From contig RQTK01000097.1 of assembly GCA_003991915.1 (NCBI GenBank), forward strand, positions 619,140 to 683,139: 64,000 bases of DNA, in the 5' to 3' direction. This DNA is from Elysia chlorotica. Lineage: Eukaryota > Mollusca > Gastropoda > Plakobranchidae. A program made the position numbers and the translations under genes. The first letter of the stretch is position 1. The number at the start of each line of letters is the position of its first letter. The notes below the pieces were generated by a model. It was not told the DNA's origin. It did no database searches and saw only the letters and a program-made list of their open reading frames with translations. Below are positions 14,717 through 27,940 of the stretch, one piece after another.

Positions 14717-17700
14717 GAAGAGAGAGAACTCCGCTTTTTCTCACTCATTCTATAGAGAACCCTGACAAACTGTCTTTGGCTTTGAATATCTCCGAACACC
14801 ATTTTGTTTTTAACCGTTTACATTACTTAAGCTTCTTTCTTTACTAAAGTTCTAAGTTTACCCACGTTCCTCGTTGAATCTAATTGATTCAGCGGTCGTA
14901 TTATTCGCCATAACATTCTGCAAGTGCTTTGATACATCCAAACGCTTCATGTTTCAGAAAACGACAAATATGCCCCTCCCCTTCCATTATAATAATGATA
15001 AAAAAGGTAAGGAAATGAGAATCGATCCCAGTAATGCAGTATCAGACCTAGGCAGCGCGGCGTACTTCCGAGCAGTTAATTCATGCTGATTGCCAATACA
15101 TGTCGCAGGCAGACGCCGCCGCCGCGGCTTTCACAGCCGAATCTCCTCCAAAGGGAGAGCAACATCTCAGAGCCTTCAACTCGAGAGAAAATTGGGAAAA
15201 GCTTGTGTGAGACGTACTGAGCCCGCCTCTAGCAGGCACGTCAAGGGCGCACATTAGAGAAGACTGGTGGTGACGTAGAGTGGACTACCTGAATGACGAC
15301 AGAGAGACGGAAGCGTTCTTTAGAGGCCGATTTTGCACACTGTTATTTGCATACCGAGAAATTAAAAGGATGCCGAGAGTTTTGGTGCTTGCGGTCTGTC
15401 ACTTATAGGTGAAAGATGCTATCGCCAGTCAAAAACTAGGCTATAGTCTGCTTGATGAAAATCCCTCTTACGTTAAAAAACATGAGTGGTCTTTATTATA
15501 GCTTTTTATCCCTAGAAAACGAACTCGTATTTAAAATTAATAGCAGAACAGAAACAAATACATAACAAACATGAAACATTTTACACTTTCCCACTCAAAA
15601 ATCTTAAAAATTGTTTCCAAATTTTGTTTAATATCAGTACTTTGAGAAAATGAGAAATCACAACTAAGGGCTGTGACAGCGACAGCTTGAACTCTTTTCC
15701 AAAATCTCAAATAGATCGATGAGTTCTTGAAAATGATCAGGCCTTTCGCATGCACGCCCGCGTTTTAGGCGGAAAGTCTCTTTTTGTTTCGCTGTTGAGA
15801 TGGAGGGCCACACTCAGCATTATCTGAACCAGACTGAAGACAGGAATTTTATAAAAGTTAGATCAATGCGTTGGGAAAAGCTCAAACTAAAGCAAATTTA
15901 ATTTCTATGATTTTAAGAAAAAGAAATCTTAAAAGTAAAATAAAAAACTAAACTTAACATAGATGTTTCGAAAAGCAGGCGATGTCAGATATTTGTATAC
16001 AAACCTAACATATTTTAAGATTTTTTTGGTTCTTTTTTATATATTCCTGTATTTTTTTTTAAACAGGTGACTGAAATGTGGCTAAGTTCAATTCAGACTC
16101 ATCATTCCCACTGCTTCTACCATGAAGTTACGTTTTAAAGCAAGACAAATTCATTCGCCCACTTTAAGAGGGAGGGTGGAGGGGTAGTTGGCTTGGTGGC
16201 ATGAAAGAATACTTAGAGCTACCGAAGAGATGAGAGAACAGGAAGGTGTGTTTAAATAAGGATTGAAAACAGTAAACACTAACCATTCTGGTGCTTTTTT
16301 GTCACGACTCAAAAAATGCTCATCCCTTAAAATTATGCATTACATGGAAGCCTAAAACAGTCAATTAAAAGGAAAGTAAGTTTTTTCTCTGCATATGCCA
16401 GTGTGTGTTGATAAATGTTTGGGACTTCTTAATTACCGAGTGTCTTACGTACAGTTACTCATAATGAGATTTTTCTGATTATAATTATATATATTTTTAA
16501 TATTGTTGATGATGAAAATGGAAAAACGGCTAAAGGTTGTTAAAATTATATCTACCATAGGTATGCTTTCCAATCATGTCGGTATCTGTAGATCGGTTGC
16601 TAAGTCTTGCATACACAAGGTCTATAGATTGCCTTGCCCTCCCCCCAGTAAGGAAAGCTGCCCCGGGCGCGGCTACTGAGCGCTGACGGCCGCCGCCCGT
16701 GTCTCCATCTGCTGAAAGGGCCGGCGTGGTGAGCAGCCAATATAATTGCAAATAGACCCCGGGCTGAAACGAGACGGTCACACTGGTCCCATCAACCGAT
16801 GCCCTCTCCCTATCGGATCCCCAGCCCTTCCACCCCATATCGGTTTCTCCATACACCCCAACCCCCTTTTCTCCGATTCCTCGAACCATCACGATCATTT
16901 AAACCACTCAAAGAAGGCTGGGCCGTGGCTCAAACCCGGGCAGTTGCATTTGAATTTCTCTAGTCGTTTCCGAAAGAATCTCCATTCTATGAGGAAGAGG
17001 AGCTCCACTGATCTACGTCAGTGATAATCATTTGGCTCGTCTTGATCTTCCCTGGAGCCGCATCTTCCGCCAGCCTTCCAACTATTCTTGCTCTAACCGA
17101 GAAGCAATGATTCGGATGACGTTTCTATAGCTTTCAGGAAGTGACCCCAATTACACTTCCATTGGGCCCGCAGCAGCGTCGGGCTGCGCTAAAATGTTGG
17201 CATAAGAAATCGCGGATGTATTTTTTTTTACTTTAATTTCTTAACTGTAAGATAATGTATAGCTCTAAAAAGCTAAATCCATCAACATCGCTCGTTTGAA
17301 CTGTTTTCTTGAAATGTATGTCTAAGTAGGAAAGTAACGTTTTCAAATTTTATTAAGAGCGGATTTAAGTTTCTGACAGGGAAGCTGCCTCTGATATACA
17401 AACATTTAATAAAAGCTAAACGAATTGATCTTTGCCACATTGTCATAAACATTTTTTGTTTTACGGCCTTTAACGACTGTGCACAAGCTTTTTGTTTGTA
17501 AAGAGAAATTAGAAAACACGTCTTAAAAAAAAAGAAACTAATCAGTCTGGCGCCAGTGACGAGTATCGTTTTGATCACTGATGGTGTATCTGCTCTGTAT
17601 TGCATTTGAATAGTGAGTTCTGAATGTAATTTTGGACTTACATTAATTTAATGTGCTTCCATAGTGCTGCACTTTGGTTTTCGTCTAAATACATAACCGG

Positions 17701-20700
17701 TATTGGTAGTGTGCGTTGTACTAAAGTTTGAGAGTGTAAAATATCCTTTAGATTTTTTTCTCTCACAATACTCTTCTATGCTTTTGCAAACCTTGGTAAT
17801 TTTTTTTATTACACTTTTATAATTACGCACTAAAATAACATTTATCTCATTGGGAGCGTCATTTTATATCTATCTGGGGAAAATAATCGTACAAAAGGGT
17901 GAGATAGATGATAAAATTCCGAAAAGGGTTGGACCAGAATGCAATGCTTCGTGAAAATGAACCCACTTGATGATATACAGAAAAACAAATCATAAAATAA
18001 CAGACTGATGAATCCTCTCAACTGCAGACATTTTAGCACTTCTGAAAAGTCAATTCTAAACGCCAGCTATGCACCAGAATCGTAAAAATACAGATGTTGG
18101 TGTATGCTGACCACAAAATCAACTCAAGGATTAGACAGCAGACACAATTTAAGGACGCCAGATACATAATCAAAGCATCATAGGATAGATGAGCTGACCA
18201 TGAAATGAGGGTATCAGACAATGGACATTGGTAACCCAGACTATTCCGAAGGGGGTAAGGGATTGCACACCAGATCGGAATGCATTGGCTGGGAAAGCCA
18301 AAAGAACGAGGTTACTACATGAAGGTTTCAGACGGACTCCTCCACATAGAGTTAGAAGGGTGATATATTTTGTTATATTCCCTTTATAAACTCTTATAAC
18401 AACGTATAGTAAGTAAAAAAAGTTCAAACTGCAACTAGTTTCACAGCGGAGCTGACATCTTTATAACGTTGACCGTGTATCCTGTATTGAGATAGACAAT
18501 GCATTGATGATAACATATGTATTGCTATAAGTTTTGTGTATACTATTACAAGTTCTCTAGTTTGCTTTCCAACATAACATTTTTTTAAAGGAGTTAGTTG
18601 CTGTCTATAAATACTTAGCTGTTTCTATTTCGAGGTACTAAAAACTTTTCCTTAAGTCAAATACGTGATCTTAAGAGCAATTTGACTATTTTTGGAACCA
18701 GTGACACTTGAACTCTCAACTTCCAGATCCTATTCCAAATAATGAGAATTATACTAGTTTAGTTTCGCGTGGGAGCCGGTTCTTTAGAGGTACCAAAACA
18801 TTGACGGCTGGGATTGTGTAACTGATCGATCGGCTGGAAACCCCAATTTATCTCTCGGAAATCATTCATGAATAAACAAGGAGATGTTTTTATGGTCCGA
18901 CGGGGTAGAAGAGGGGAAGGGCCCCGCCTCCCTATCTTCCTGCCACTTCCGGATAGGAGAGTCTAGTGTTGTTAGGGGGCGGGGGAGGAAAGGGCGGCGA
19001 CAATGGCGAACCTTCTGTTTGACTACGGGCCTTGCTTTACTCGCAATCAATAGAACACGATATTATCATGTTTTCAGTTTCTCTGACCACAGGTCAGCTA
19101 TTGTGAAAACCCAGCGCAGTTATAACGAGAAAGGACACCATCAAAACGATTTCGAAATTGCAAAAATAACATCGTTTGCCTCCAACTTCTGTAGACTACC
19201 GCCATGTTTTTACGAAGCTGTAAAAATTACAACAAACCGATTTGTAGACTTTTTAGTGATTAGAAATTATTTGAACAGAAGTAACCAACGCATTTACACA
19301 TTTTTTCCAAGAACAAGTGACTTTTAAATGGAGAAGTTCAAATTTCATTTTTATTCGACACCCACCACCCCTCCAAAACATACTTTCATTATCCTCAGTA
19401 TGTTCTTTTTATTTTGAAAGGATAATTTTTCATTTTCTTTATATTGAAAAATGAATTCTAAAATCTTTGCCTTATTATATAAGGAAAGACCATGCGATTG
19501 CAAGAGGCTCATCCTATTCTTTCTACAAGTTTTCTCAGCCATAAAAACTGTGCACTAAAGAAGCTGAAGTGTTTCGCCTGACATGCTTGCCGTTTATCTA
19601 TCAGCTTTACCTTGAACGATTGAGTAAAATCTAACAGCCACACTGACCTCTCCAGGTTGTAAGAGGCCTTTATTTTGGAAAATCGCCGCTGGTTGAAATA
19701 ATGTAAGGGAGCATGATTGTAGTGAAAAGTTTTTCGCCTGTGGGAGCGATTACTCCACACACTAAGGTGTAGAGCCAAGGAATCAATACTCATTTCCTGT
19801 CACTCAAGCGGTAACCTCCCCTTGGCAGCTGATCGGGTGCTCACACAGGCCCTAGCTAGTTTCTGGCACGGACCACCGCTAGCACGGATGAAAGAATTCC
19901 ACGAGAAGAAACCGATTTTTAAATTATCATTGAGGCCTTCGGACTACTAAAAACCTGAGTCAGATCGACATGATGCGACAAAGAAGTAGAATAATAATAA
20001 GCAAGTAAATTGTAACTAAAGTGGGGCCCGTCAGTCGTTTTCCTTTGCTCCATTTCTTCGATCTTAGTTTTTTTCTCTATTTACTGCCTATGTTGATCCT
20101 CTCCGCCGGCAAGCATCACGTAATGGTGGGCTTTAAAATCCACCCAGCACAACCAGTTCTATTGTCACGGCCGTTGTTTCCTTCGTCACCGAGAGTAATT
20201 TGATACCTAATCACCGTCGCGCAGGCCCGTATCTTGACAGGCCCGTAAACTTACATGTATCATGGTGAATCATTGCCATGGGTGACAAGAAGTAGGAAAT
20301 GTGCATGTCTCTGATTAATTTCTACGCATTTTCAAAATCTTTAATAGCAATCACCACACCGCGAATTCTATCATTGGTTTCTTGCATTTGAAAAATTAAT
20401 GTTATTTTTTCTGTGTTGTGTAAAAATCTAGGGAATATATTTTTTTCTTACACGTAAATTAAAGTGCAGGGATACTTTTCAAATGCTTATCAAAATCGTT
20501 CACATTTAAATCAATTTTCCAAATACTTTTGTACCGGTAGGATTTTTTTCCATTATATTGCTCATCATCTGAACTTTATCTAGTATGATTTTTATTTTCC
20601 ACAAAGCCCAGTTCAGAAAAGAGATTCAAAAAATTTAATGTGGACTTACATAAATTTACCATTTTCGGTTCCACGTTTAAACAATTCAAATCTTCACAAA

Positions 20701-20804
20701 ATCATTCAAATGGCACACACATGATCTAGTTCTTAAATTCTCCCAGAGAAACAATATTAATTATTTCCCATTACGGTAGCTGATTTCTAGATGCAATAAT
20801 TCTT
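14716..20804. other. Long intergenic stretch with three GC-rich patches
   Basis: No gene recognised. GC-rich patches stand out from the AT-rich background at about 15100-15350, 16620-17200 and 18890-19030. The third has GC-box-like motifs (GGGGGCGGGGG at 18975, GGGCGG at 18992) and the second has an AGCCAAT motif near 16735. These could be unmethylated CpG-rich promoter or first-exon regions, but no TATA box, initiator or following coding exon was tied to them. A tRNA-like patch on the minus strand sits at about 18690-18765. Confidence 0.4.
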
Positions 20805-21311
20805 AATTTTTGCTATTAGTTTTATTTTTGCTATTAGTTATATCACTTACACTAAAAATATTTCGATCGTTTCTGAATCATTTCTCTCTGTGTTATGTGT
20901 CTATTCAAATTAATTTAACAGACTCCAGTTTATCACACCTTGGATCTTTATGTGAACACCTTTACAAACTATATTGCTGTTGTGGTCAATAAGTCTAAAC
21001 AAAGTATGCTACTCACATTGCTGTGATATTTGCCATTGACATTGCCTGTGATGGGTAGAACAAACATTCTCAATATATTTGTCTGAAGTGTTTTAAGAAC
21101 TCAAAACACATAAGACAGAGTTACCACAGCCGCGCATTTGTCGGTATTCACTGCAACAAGTATTTGCAAAAACATGTGTGCGCGCCACTCACAAAAAACA
21201 TCGTCACACAGACTCAGGCATGCACTAGTAACTCTGATGCACTGTCAAAGGCAGAATGCAGTCATAAAAACAAATTTAGACCGACTGAATTATGCTCTAG
21301 CCTTTGTACCA

Positions 21312-21676
21312 AGGCGTCCAAAAATAGAAGGCAAAGTCACCGAAATCTACATAAACTTGCAGCAAGAATCAAAGTGAGCTATATTTTTGAACATCTTCGC
21401 ATCGCGCTGCGCAACTATTATTTAGCAACAATAGATATCAAATATCCAATCATTTATGAATTTTCAAAAATAACCCAAAACAGTGCGCACATAGATAGGA
21501 CAGTTTACATTTTTGCAGTGTAGGCTGATTGTGTGGGCTGAAAAATACTCTCTAAGTATCACTCTGTCCTATCTATGCTTTAAATTACAGGAAATAACAT
21601 CACTTTTATCCTTGGTAAGCAAAAATCTTTTCACTTTTTTTCAATTCGGTGACTTGGCCTTCTATTTTTGGACGCC
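21312..21676. mobile_element. MITE-like inverted-repeat block, only in copy 1
   Basis: The ends are inverted repeats of about 33 bp: AGGCGTCCAAAAATAGAAGG at 21312 and its complement ending CCTTCTATTTTTGGACGCCT at 21676, with one or two mismatches. A second inverted pair inside (CATAGATAGGACAG at about 21491, complement at about 21565) flanks a short loop. Copy 2 lacks the block and joins GACT directly to CTGTACAC. No transposase is encoded. Insertion of a non-autonomous element and deletion of a palindrome in copy 2 are both possible; a clear target-site duplication is not visible. Confidence 0.55.
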
Positions 21677-22592
21677 TCTGTGCACAATAAAATTAGAGAC
21701 AACAAGCACACCAGCGCAGCGGACATACCGTCAATTCAAATTCATATAAACATATATACATACATGACACTTTTAAGAGAACAGGTTCCTAAAAAAACAC
21801 ACCAAAAGAACACATTTTAGAAAATCAGTTTTGTACCTCACACAAATAATTTTTGGTCTAGGACTTATTGGAGAGCAAGGCTCCGAAATGTGCCACCAAA
21901 CTGTTATAATGAACAGTCAGCTCCTTCAAGTAAACCCAAGTTTGAAAACAATATAATCATTTATTATAAGTACCATTTTTAGCTGATTTTGTGTTGTTCT
22001 TTACATTAAATAACCTTCTATTGTATATATTTTTTTAAGATAATATTAATAATGTATTTTTATTATTTTTATTTGGTTTAGAAGTACGAATGAAACATTT
22101 CACTATGCTTACAATAATTTAACGTTTCTATAAGGTATTAATTGATAAAGAAAAGAATGTCTTGTATAATTATGCCTGCGAAACTGTTAAGGCGATGATT
22201 CAAATGCTTTTAAAGGTCTTTAGATATCTCCGCCTAATTATTGTAGCGTGCAATGAAACTGGATCAGTGATTGGACATGTTTTGACTTCTACCATTTAAT
22301 TAAGTAAAACCATTTAAAAAAAATTGTGTACACATGCACTAAGAATTGATTTTTACAATCAGTTATGTCGTTGTTGTCCTAAACTTGGGCAATTAATTAA
22401 ATTTAGGGTCCAAACTTTATACTTAAAAGCAGATGAGCCGCCTGACCAGCAGCCAGGTGAGAGCTGCCTAGGACTAGGCAAAAGATGGCGTGCCCGGGGG
22501 GCGGACAGCCGCAGTGATTTGTGACTTCACACTGGCCGCGGCTCTTGTAATTTGAGAACTAAAAGCAGGTTATGAACACGCCGTGAGGAGTT

Positions 22593-22659
22593 GGGGGGGG
22601 GGGGGGGGGGGCGTGCGGTTAGGATTGCACGGGGTGGGGGGGGGGGGGGGGGGGGGGGG
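22593..22659. repeat. Two long poly-G runs
   Basis: Runs of about 19 and 24 G (22593-22611, 22636-22659) separated by about 24 bases. The corresponding place in copy 2 (about 24221-24230) has only eight G. Such tracts could form quadruplexes; length may also be an assembly uncertainty. Confidence 0.9.
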
Positions 22660-22660
22660 T

Positions 22661-22743
22661 CGCATCAGTTAAGATTCGAACCGTGTAGCTCCTACTTTAG
22701 GTTTAGAGTACTAATCGATAACTGACTGATCTACCGGTGCTTC
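22661..22743 (-). repeat. tRNA-like segment (copy 1)
   Basis: The reverse strand reads an A-box-like GGTAGATCAGTCAG and a good B box (ACGGTTCGAATCTT) in tRNA-like spacing. The arms do not pair well enough for a functional tRNA, so this is more likely a tRNA-derived repeat head. Confidence 0.5.
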
Positions 22744-22827
22744 TATGGATCAAAACTGCGAAAAATATGCGGGGAATCCTTTCCATCGCTTTCATCAATT
22801 TAAACCACAAAATACTGGAAAAACCAA

Positions 22828-24398
22828 AATTTTTGCTATTAGTTTTATTTTTGCTATTAGTTATATCACTTACACTAAAAATATTTCGATCGTTTCTGAA
22901 TCATTTCTCTCTGTGTTATGTGTCTATTCAAATTAATTTAACAGACTCCAGTTTATCACACCTTGGATCTTTATGTGAACACCTTTACAAACTATATTGC
23001 TGTTGTGGTCAATAAGTCTAAACAAAGTATGCTACTCACATTGCTGTGATATTTGCCATTGACATTGCCTGTGATGGGTAGAACAAACATTCTCAATATA
23101 TTTGTCTGAAGTGTTTTAAGAACTCAAAACACATAAGACAGAGTTACCACAGCCGCGCATTTGTCGGTATTCACTGCAACAAGTATTTGCAAAAACATGT
23201 GTGCGCGCCACTCACAAAAAACATCGTCACACAGACTCAGGCATGCACTAGTAACTCTGATGCACTGTCAAAGGCAGAATGCAGTCATAAAAACAAATTT
23301 CGACAGACTCTGTACACGATAAAATTACAGACAACGAGCACACCATCGAAGCTGACATACCGTCAGTTCAAAGTCATATAAACAGTATACATACATGACA
23401 CTTTTAAGAGAACAGGTTCCTAAAAAAACACACCAAAAGAACACATTTTAGAAAATCAGTTTTGTACCTCACACAAATAATTTTTGGTCTAGGACTTATT
23501 GGAGAGCAAGGCTCCGAAATGTGCCACCAAACTGCTTATACTGGACAGTCAGCTCCTTCAAGTAAACTCAAGGTTGAAAATAATATAACCATTTATTATA
23601 AGTACCAATTTTAGCTGATTTTGTGTTGTTATTTACATTAAATAACCTTCTATTGAATAAATTTTCTAAAGAAAACATTAATAATGGATCATTATAGTTG
23701 TTTAGAAGTACGAATGAAAACATTTCACGATGCTTACAATAATTATAACGTTTCTATAAGGAATTAAATTGATAAAGAAAAGGATGTCTTGTATAACTAT
23801 ACCTGCGAATCTGTTAAGGCGATGATTCAAATGCTTTTAAAGGTCTTTAGATCTCTCCGCATATTGTTGCGTGTAATGAAACTGGGTGAGTGATTGTTTT
23901 ACCTTCTCACAGTTTGACTTTTACCATTAAAGTAAAAACATTTGTTTTGTATAATTATGTACACATGCAGTAAGAGCTGATTTTTACAATCAGTTATGTG
24001 GTTGTTGTCCTAAACTTGGGCAATTAATTAAATTTAGGGTCCAAACTTTATACTTAAAAGCAGATGAGCCGCCTGACCAGCAGCCAGGCGAGAGCTGTCT
24101 AGGACTAGGCAAAAGGTGGCGTGCCCTGGGGGCGGACAGCCGCAGTGATTTGTGACTTCACACTGGCCGCGGCTCTTGTAATTTGAGAACTAAAAGCAGG
24201 TTATGAACACGCCGTGAGGGGTGGGGGGGGGTCGCATCAGTTAAGATTCGAACCGTGTAGCTCCTACTTTAGGTTTAGAGTACTAATCGATAACTGACTG
24301 ATCTACCGGTGCTTCTATGGATCAAAACTGCGAAAAATATGCGGGGAATCCTTTCCATCGCTTTCATCAATTTAAACCACAAAATACTGGAAAAACCA
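22828..24398. repeat. Tandem segmental duplication, copy 2 (1.6 kb)
   Basis: Head-to-tail with copy 1, with offset 2023 bp at the left end. It is highly similar at both ends and more diverged in the middle (about 23560-23960). It lacks the inverted-repeat block and the expanded G-runs. Its last matching bases are GGAAAAACCA, after which unique sequence begins. Confidence 0.93.
24231..24313 (-). repeat. tRNA-like segment (copy 2)
   Basis: Duplicate of the 22661-22743 segment with the same boxes. Confidence 0.5.
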
Positions 24399-27300
24399 GG
24401 ATGCTCTGCTTGTTAAAGGAAACACTCCAATGTCAATACGACAAATAAAAATAGGAATAATTTTATAAGAAAAAAATGTACCGGAAAACATCACCATCAA
24501 AGATTTGAGAATAGATGCTGCGACGTAATACAGTAATAAGGCTGGCAGTACAAAAAACTTTTGTTTGTGCAAAGAGAGTAAAGTTTACTAGAAATCTACC
24601 AAAGTAAATTAAACAGCGTTGGCTGTTCTAGAGTGAGAGAAGCGAAAAAGGAAGAAGCAAGTTATAAAATCACATTTATAAAGCAATCGTAAAACATGCA
24701 TTTTCTCCTGTCGCATGTAACAGCTTTAAAAAATATATTGTATCTAATTAGCCTTTATTCGACTCGAGAAGGAGATATATTGGGAACAAAGACCAGCATT
24801 GAAATGGCTGTACAAAATTTTTTATGTCATTTTCCCGCAATGAACATAACCACCTACAATGAAGTGGAAAAGTTGTACTGACGGATTTTTAAAATAAAAC
24901 ACACGAAACGCGGCCTCTTTCATTGCGAAACCATCCATTCATTTATGGCTTTCATAAAAGAAACATGGCTAATCGGAGCGCCATAGAAGTATGTCAATAG
25001 GAGACTTGCCTCTAAGCCCGCTTGTCTATTCAGTCCTAATGGAAAACCTTATCGACTCTTGCAGGCTACAAAGCTTTAATACCAGAAGCCACGAAGAATC
25101 CCACAATCTTTACATCTTTCAAATTGACCATTTCCCGAACCGTCCTGTTTCTTGTGTAAGCATTCAACCGGGTTACTCACGACAGTGTTTTAAATTTTGA
25201 CCTAAGCCTGACATGCCATTGATTGGTCTAATTTTGGCGAGTCTGAAATAAATAATGGTTGAAGGTTCTTCGATCTCAAGGACAGCTTTGGTATTTTTGT
25301 CATGTGATTTTAACTTGAATGTATATACTATACTACTAGACACTATATAATTATGTACTCCATATTTCGGATAGCTCACGACATAGCCATTTTAAAGATT
25401 AAAGAATGAATTTTGAAATTAAGGCTTTAAGTCAATAATTGACTAACTATTAGTATATTTATCCTTCTTTTATTTAACATGGAATTTATGGAAAAAACGA
25501 TCTTTTTAAAATTTTTTAAAAACTTCAATGAACCATTGACTTTTTTGTACGGTTTAAACAAATTTTTATTAATAAAAACATTGCATAATTTTCTATGGGC
25601 GTAAATAAATTTGTCTTTCGTACACATTGGGACAATACCGTATACAAAAAGACTTGGAGCTCGTAAACAATAGAAGCTACAGCTTTATGGATCATTAATT
25701 TTATGCCGAACTGAAATAGCTGCGATAACATCAAGTATATTGAAAGCAGTTAATTAATTACATAATGAGCGAAAAGTACCTGCTGTTTTTTCATATTATA
25801 TTGGACCACGTTTTAAATCGCGTGGTCACATGAGCTCCAGTCACTAAGTGTGGCTGAGTCTCCAGTGACTAAGTCTGGCTGAATTTGGTTAGTGGGTTTC
25901 GAGCCAGAGATAATACCTGTACACATTACCATTATCACAGCAAGTCATAATTTTAGACTCGCGCACGACTCAGCTGAGAAAAAATAAAAACAAAAAACAA
26001 AACAAAACAAAAAACCAACCACGATCGATCCGAAATCTCTTTCATGTCTGTTAGTTCGATAATGTCATTTCATAGGCCTCGGAGTCGCAACAATGAGAGA
26101 GATGTTTCTTGAGATGGACCTGCTGAACAAATGAAAGAGGAATAAAGGGTTGTACTAGCGCACACTATTTCGTTCATTCGCTGCAACATGCTGTTGTCAC
26201 TCTCAAAGTTATAAAACTATTCAGTCGCGCTATAGTGTTCTTAATCCAGGAGTAACTAAGGACAGGCGTCTGCTAATAGCTTTAGGTATTGAACTCTGGT
26301 TTGTGGATTTGGCGAAATGAATGAGATGTAGAATGCAGAATTGATGAAACTCAAAAGCAATGCCACAAAGGGATGCAGTTTCAAGTGTGAACAAAATTAA
26401 ACCACAATGATAACGGCAAATTATACCTGAAAATGAGTGATCGCAAATGTTGCTTAATAGTGCTCCGTGGATATTTGTCGAATGTTCAGATATAGTAACC
26501 ATGCGTTGAGCAAACGAGGATACTCCTTTTGGCTTTAAACCTGAGTGTACCAGCGCATTGGCCGGGTGTAACGATACATATCGTCACACTGATTGACCTT
26601 CCCAGAATATTATTATTGAACTAACGACACTCCTACCTCCCCCCCCCCTATTTTATACTAGATAGCAAAACCGAATCCTTCAAAGCATTGAGCCTTGGTG
26701 TTATCTCAATCATTAATTGTCTCATCTAGTCTGGAGAAGCCATAAATACATGGCTGCTTGCGGTACGACCCATAAGGTGATCCGTCCCACTGAATAATTT
26801 GAGCCTTAGTATTAAAGAAACAAGAACGCTGAATGGTCTTCAAGAAAACTACGGGTCTCAGCCATGTATGGTTTTCCAAAATTAAGCCAATTCATCGGTC
26901 TAAAAAAAATACAAATACACCTTATCAAAATTGAAAGACTAACGCAGATAAGCGCTAAGAATTTATGAAATTAGCCTTGAGTGTGTGGCATAATAACAAA
27001 ATAGCCAGTTGACCAAAAAAGAAAAAGAAAACTTAACCAATCACTTCACCAATCAATCAAAATAATCAATCAGTCAATCATTTGGGCAATGTAGTATCGG
27101 TTCCAAGCAGGAGAGCTTTCGTTGAATCCATCAGGGCTGAAAGCAGGCAGACTGCACTTTGTGCGTTTTTTCTAATCGAAGTTTGTGCGAGGCTTTACAG
27201 TTTGCAGTGAGTGCCTGTGGCGCCTCACCCTGCCATTGTATTCACTGACTCGTGAACACCTAGAACCTGGTGGGGACATTGCACATTGCCTCAGTCGGGG

Positions 27301-27529
27301 GACGTCATAGGAGACACAAGCCAGGCGGGCCATCGATCCCAACACGGCAGTGAACAGAACAGGCGCGACTGGATGAAGCGAGGCTTTCATCGATGGGTGG
27401 GGGAATGTGTGTGGGCGTTAAAGTGACGGGAAAGTATTGCTGCGATTACTTGTTGATATTGATGAGTTTTCTACAGACTCTGGTCATACTTGTCATAAAT
27501 GTCAATTTTCAATGTGCAGAGGATGTTTT
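24399..27529. other. Intergenic, nothing recognised
   Basis: AT-rich unique sequence. Two 25-bp units in tandem (25835-25859 and 25860-25884, CTCCAGTCACTAAGTGTGG and variant) and C-rich runs near 26640 are the only structure seen. A GC-richer patch at about 27180-27400 precedes the transposase remnant. Confidence 0.5.
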
Positions 27530-27940
27530 TGGGTTGGTAGAAAAGTTGCCAGAGTTGGAATATTCATTGAAAGATGAGTTAAAGCACAGTTTTGTTTATA
27601 TTGCTGGTTATGTGACACGGAAAGATGATGTTTGTGAAGAACGCGAGGACACATATAGTTATTTTGAAAAGTTTGGAGTTTATTTCAAGTTTAGACATAG
27701 GTGGTTTGAAGAAAGCTAATGATTCAACCTGTCAGTGGACAAGTCTTTTCCTCCATCGTCAACCATGTGTGCAGAAATTCTCTAAGTGATACACTGCTCA
27801 AGATCTCAGAAGCATTTGATTTTAAAATAAAGCATTACCATTGCTTCACATTGAGCAATATATTTTTCAACAATTTTTGTGAGATAACAAACCTGCCATC
27901 TGAGAAGGAGCCAAAACAAAAGATATTGAAGCTATCCTAG
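27530..27940 (+). pseudogene. Broken DNA transposase remnant (THAP9/P-element-like)
   Basis: The plus strand reads LKHSFVYIAGYVTRK at about 27580-27625. This resembles the conserved (Y)IAGYV(A)RK segment near the C-terminus of P-element/THAP9-type and related transposases. The following frame closes at 27719. Coding-like sequence continues in other frames (STCQWTSLFLHRQPC, then FFNNFCEITNLPSEK) with several stops, so at least two frame changes have occurred. No N-terminal zinc finger or terminal repeats were found. The superfamily is a guess from one motif. Confidence 0.4.

Larger units (their letters stand above)
20805..22827. repeat. Tandem segmental duplication, copy 1 (2.0 kb)
   Basis: Starts at AATTTTTGCTATTAG and ends at ACTGGAAAAACCA. 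The same sequence follows head to tail as copy 2. Shared landmarks include the ACACATAAGACAGAGTTACC stretch, the CCTAAAAAAACACACC stretch, a GC-rich block (GCCGCCTGACCAGCAGCC) and a tRNA-like segment. Copy 1 is longer because of an inverted-repeat block (21287-21677) and G-run expansions. No protein family recognised. Confidence 0.93.

Noticed and set aside
18884..19327. 147-codon plus-strand ORF, the longest non-repeat ORF in the first 33 kb
   Set aside because: No recognisable domain, and composition changes abruptly from GC-rich to AT-rich within it. There is no splice or poly(A) context; it is more likely chance in a GC-rich patch.
22661..22743. Functional tRNA genes (also at 4170, 51898, 58410 and others)
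   Set aside because: A and B boxes are present but the acceptor and other stems do not pair and several copies lead into SINE core sequence, so they are tRNA-derived repeats.
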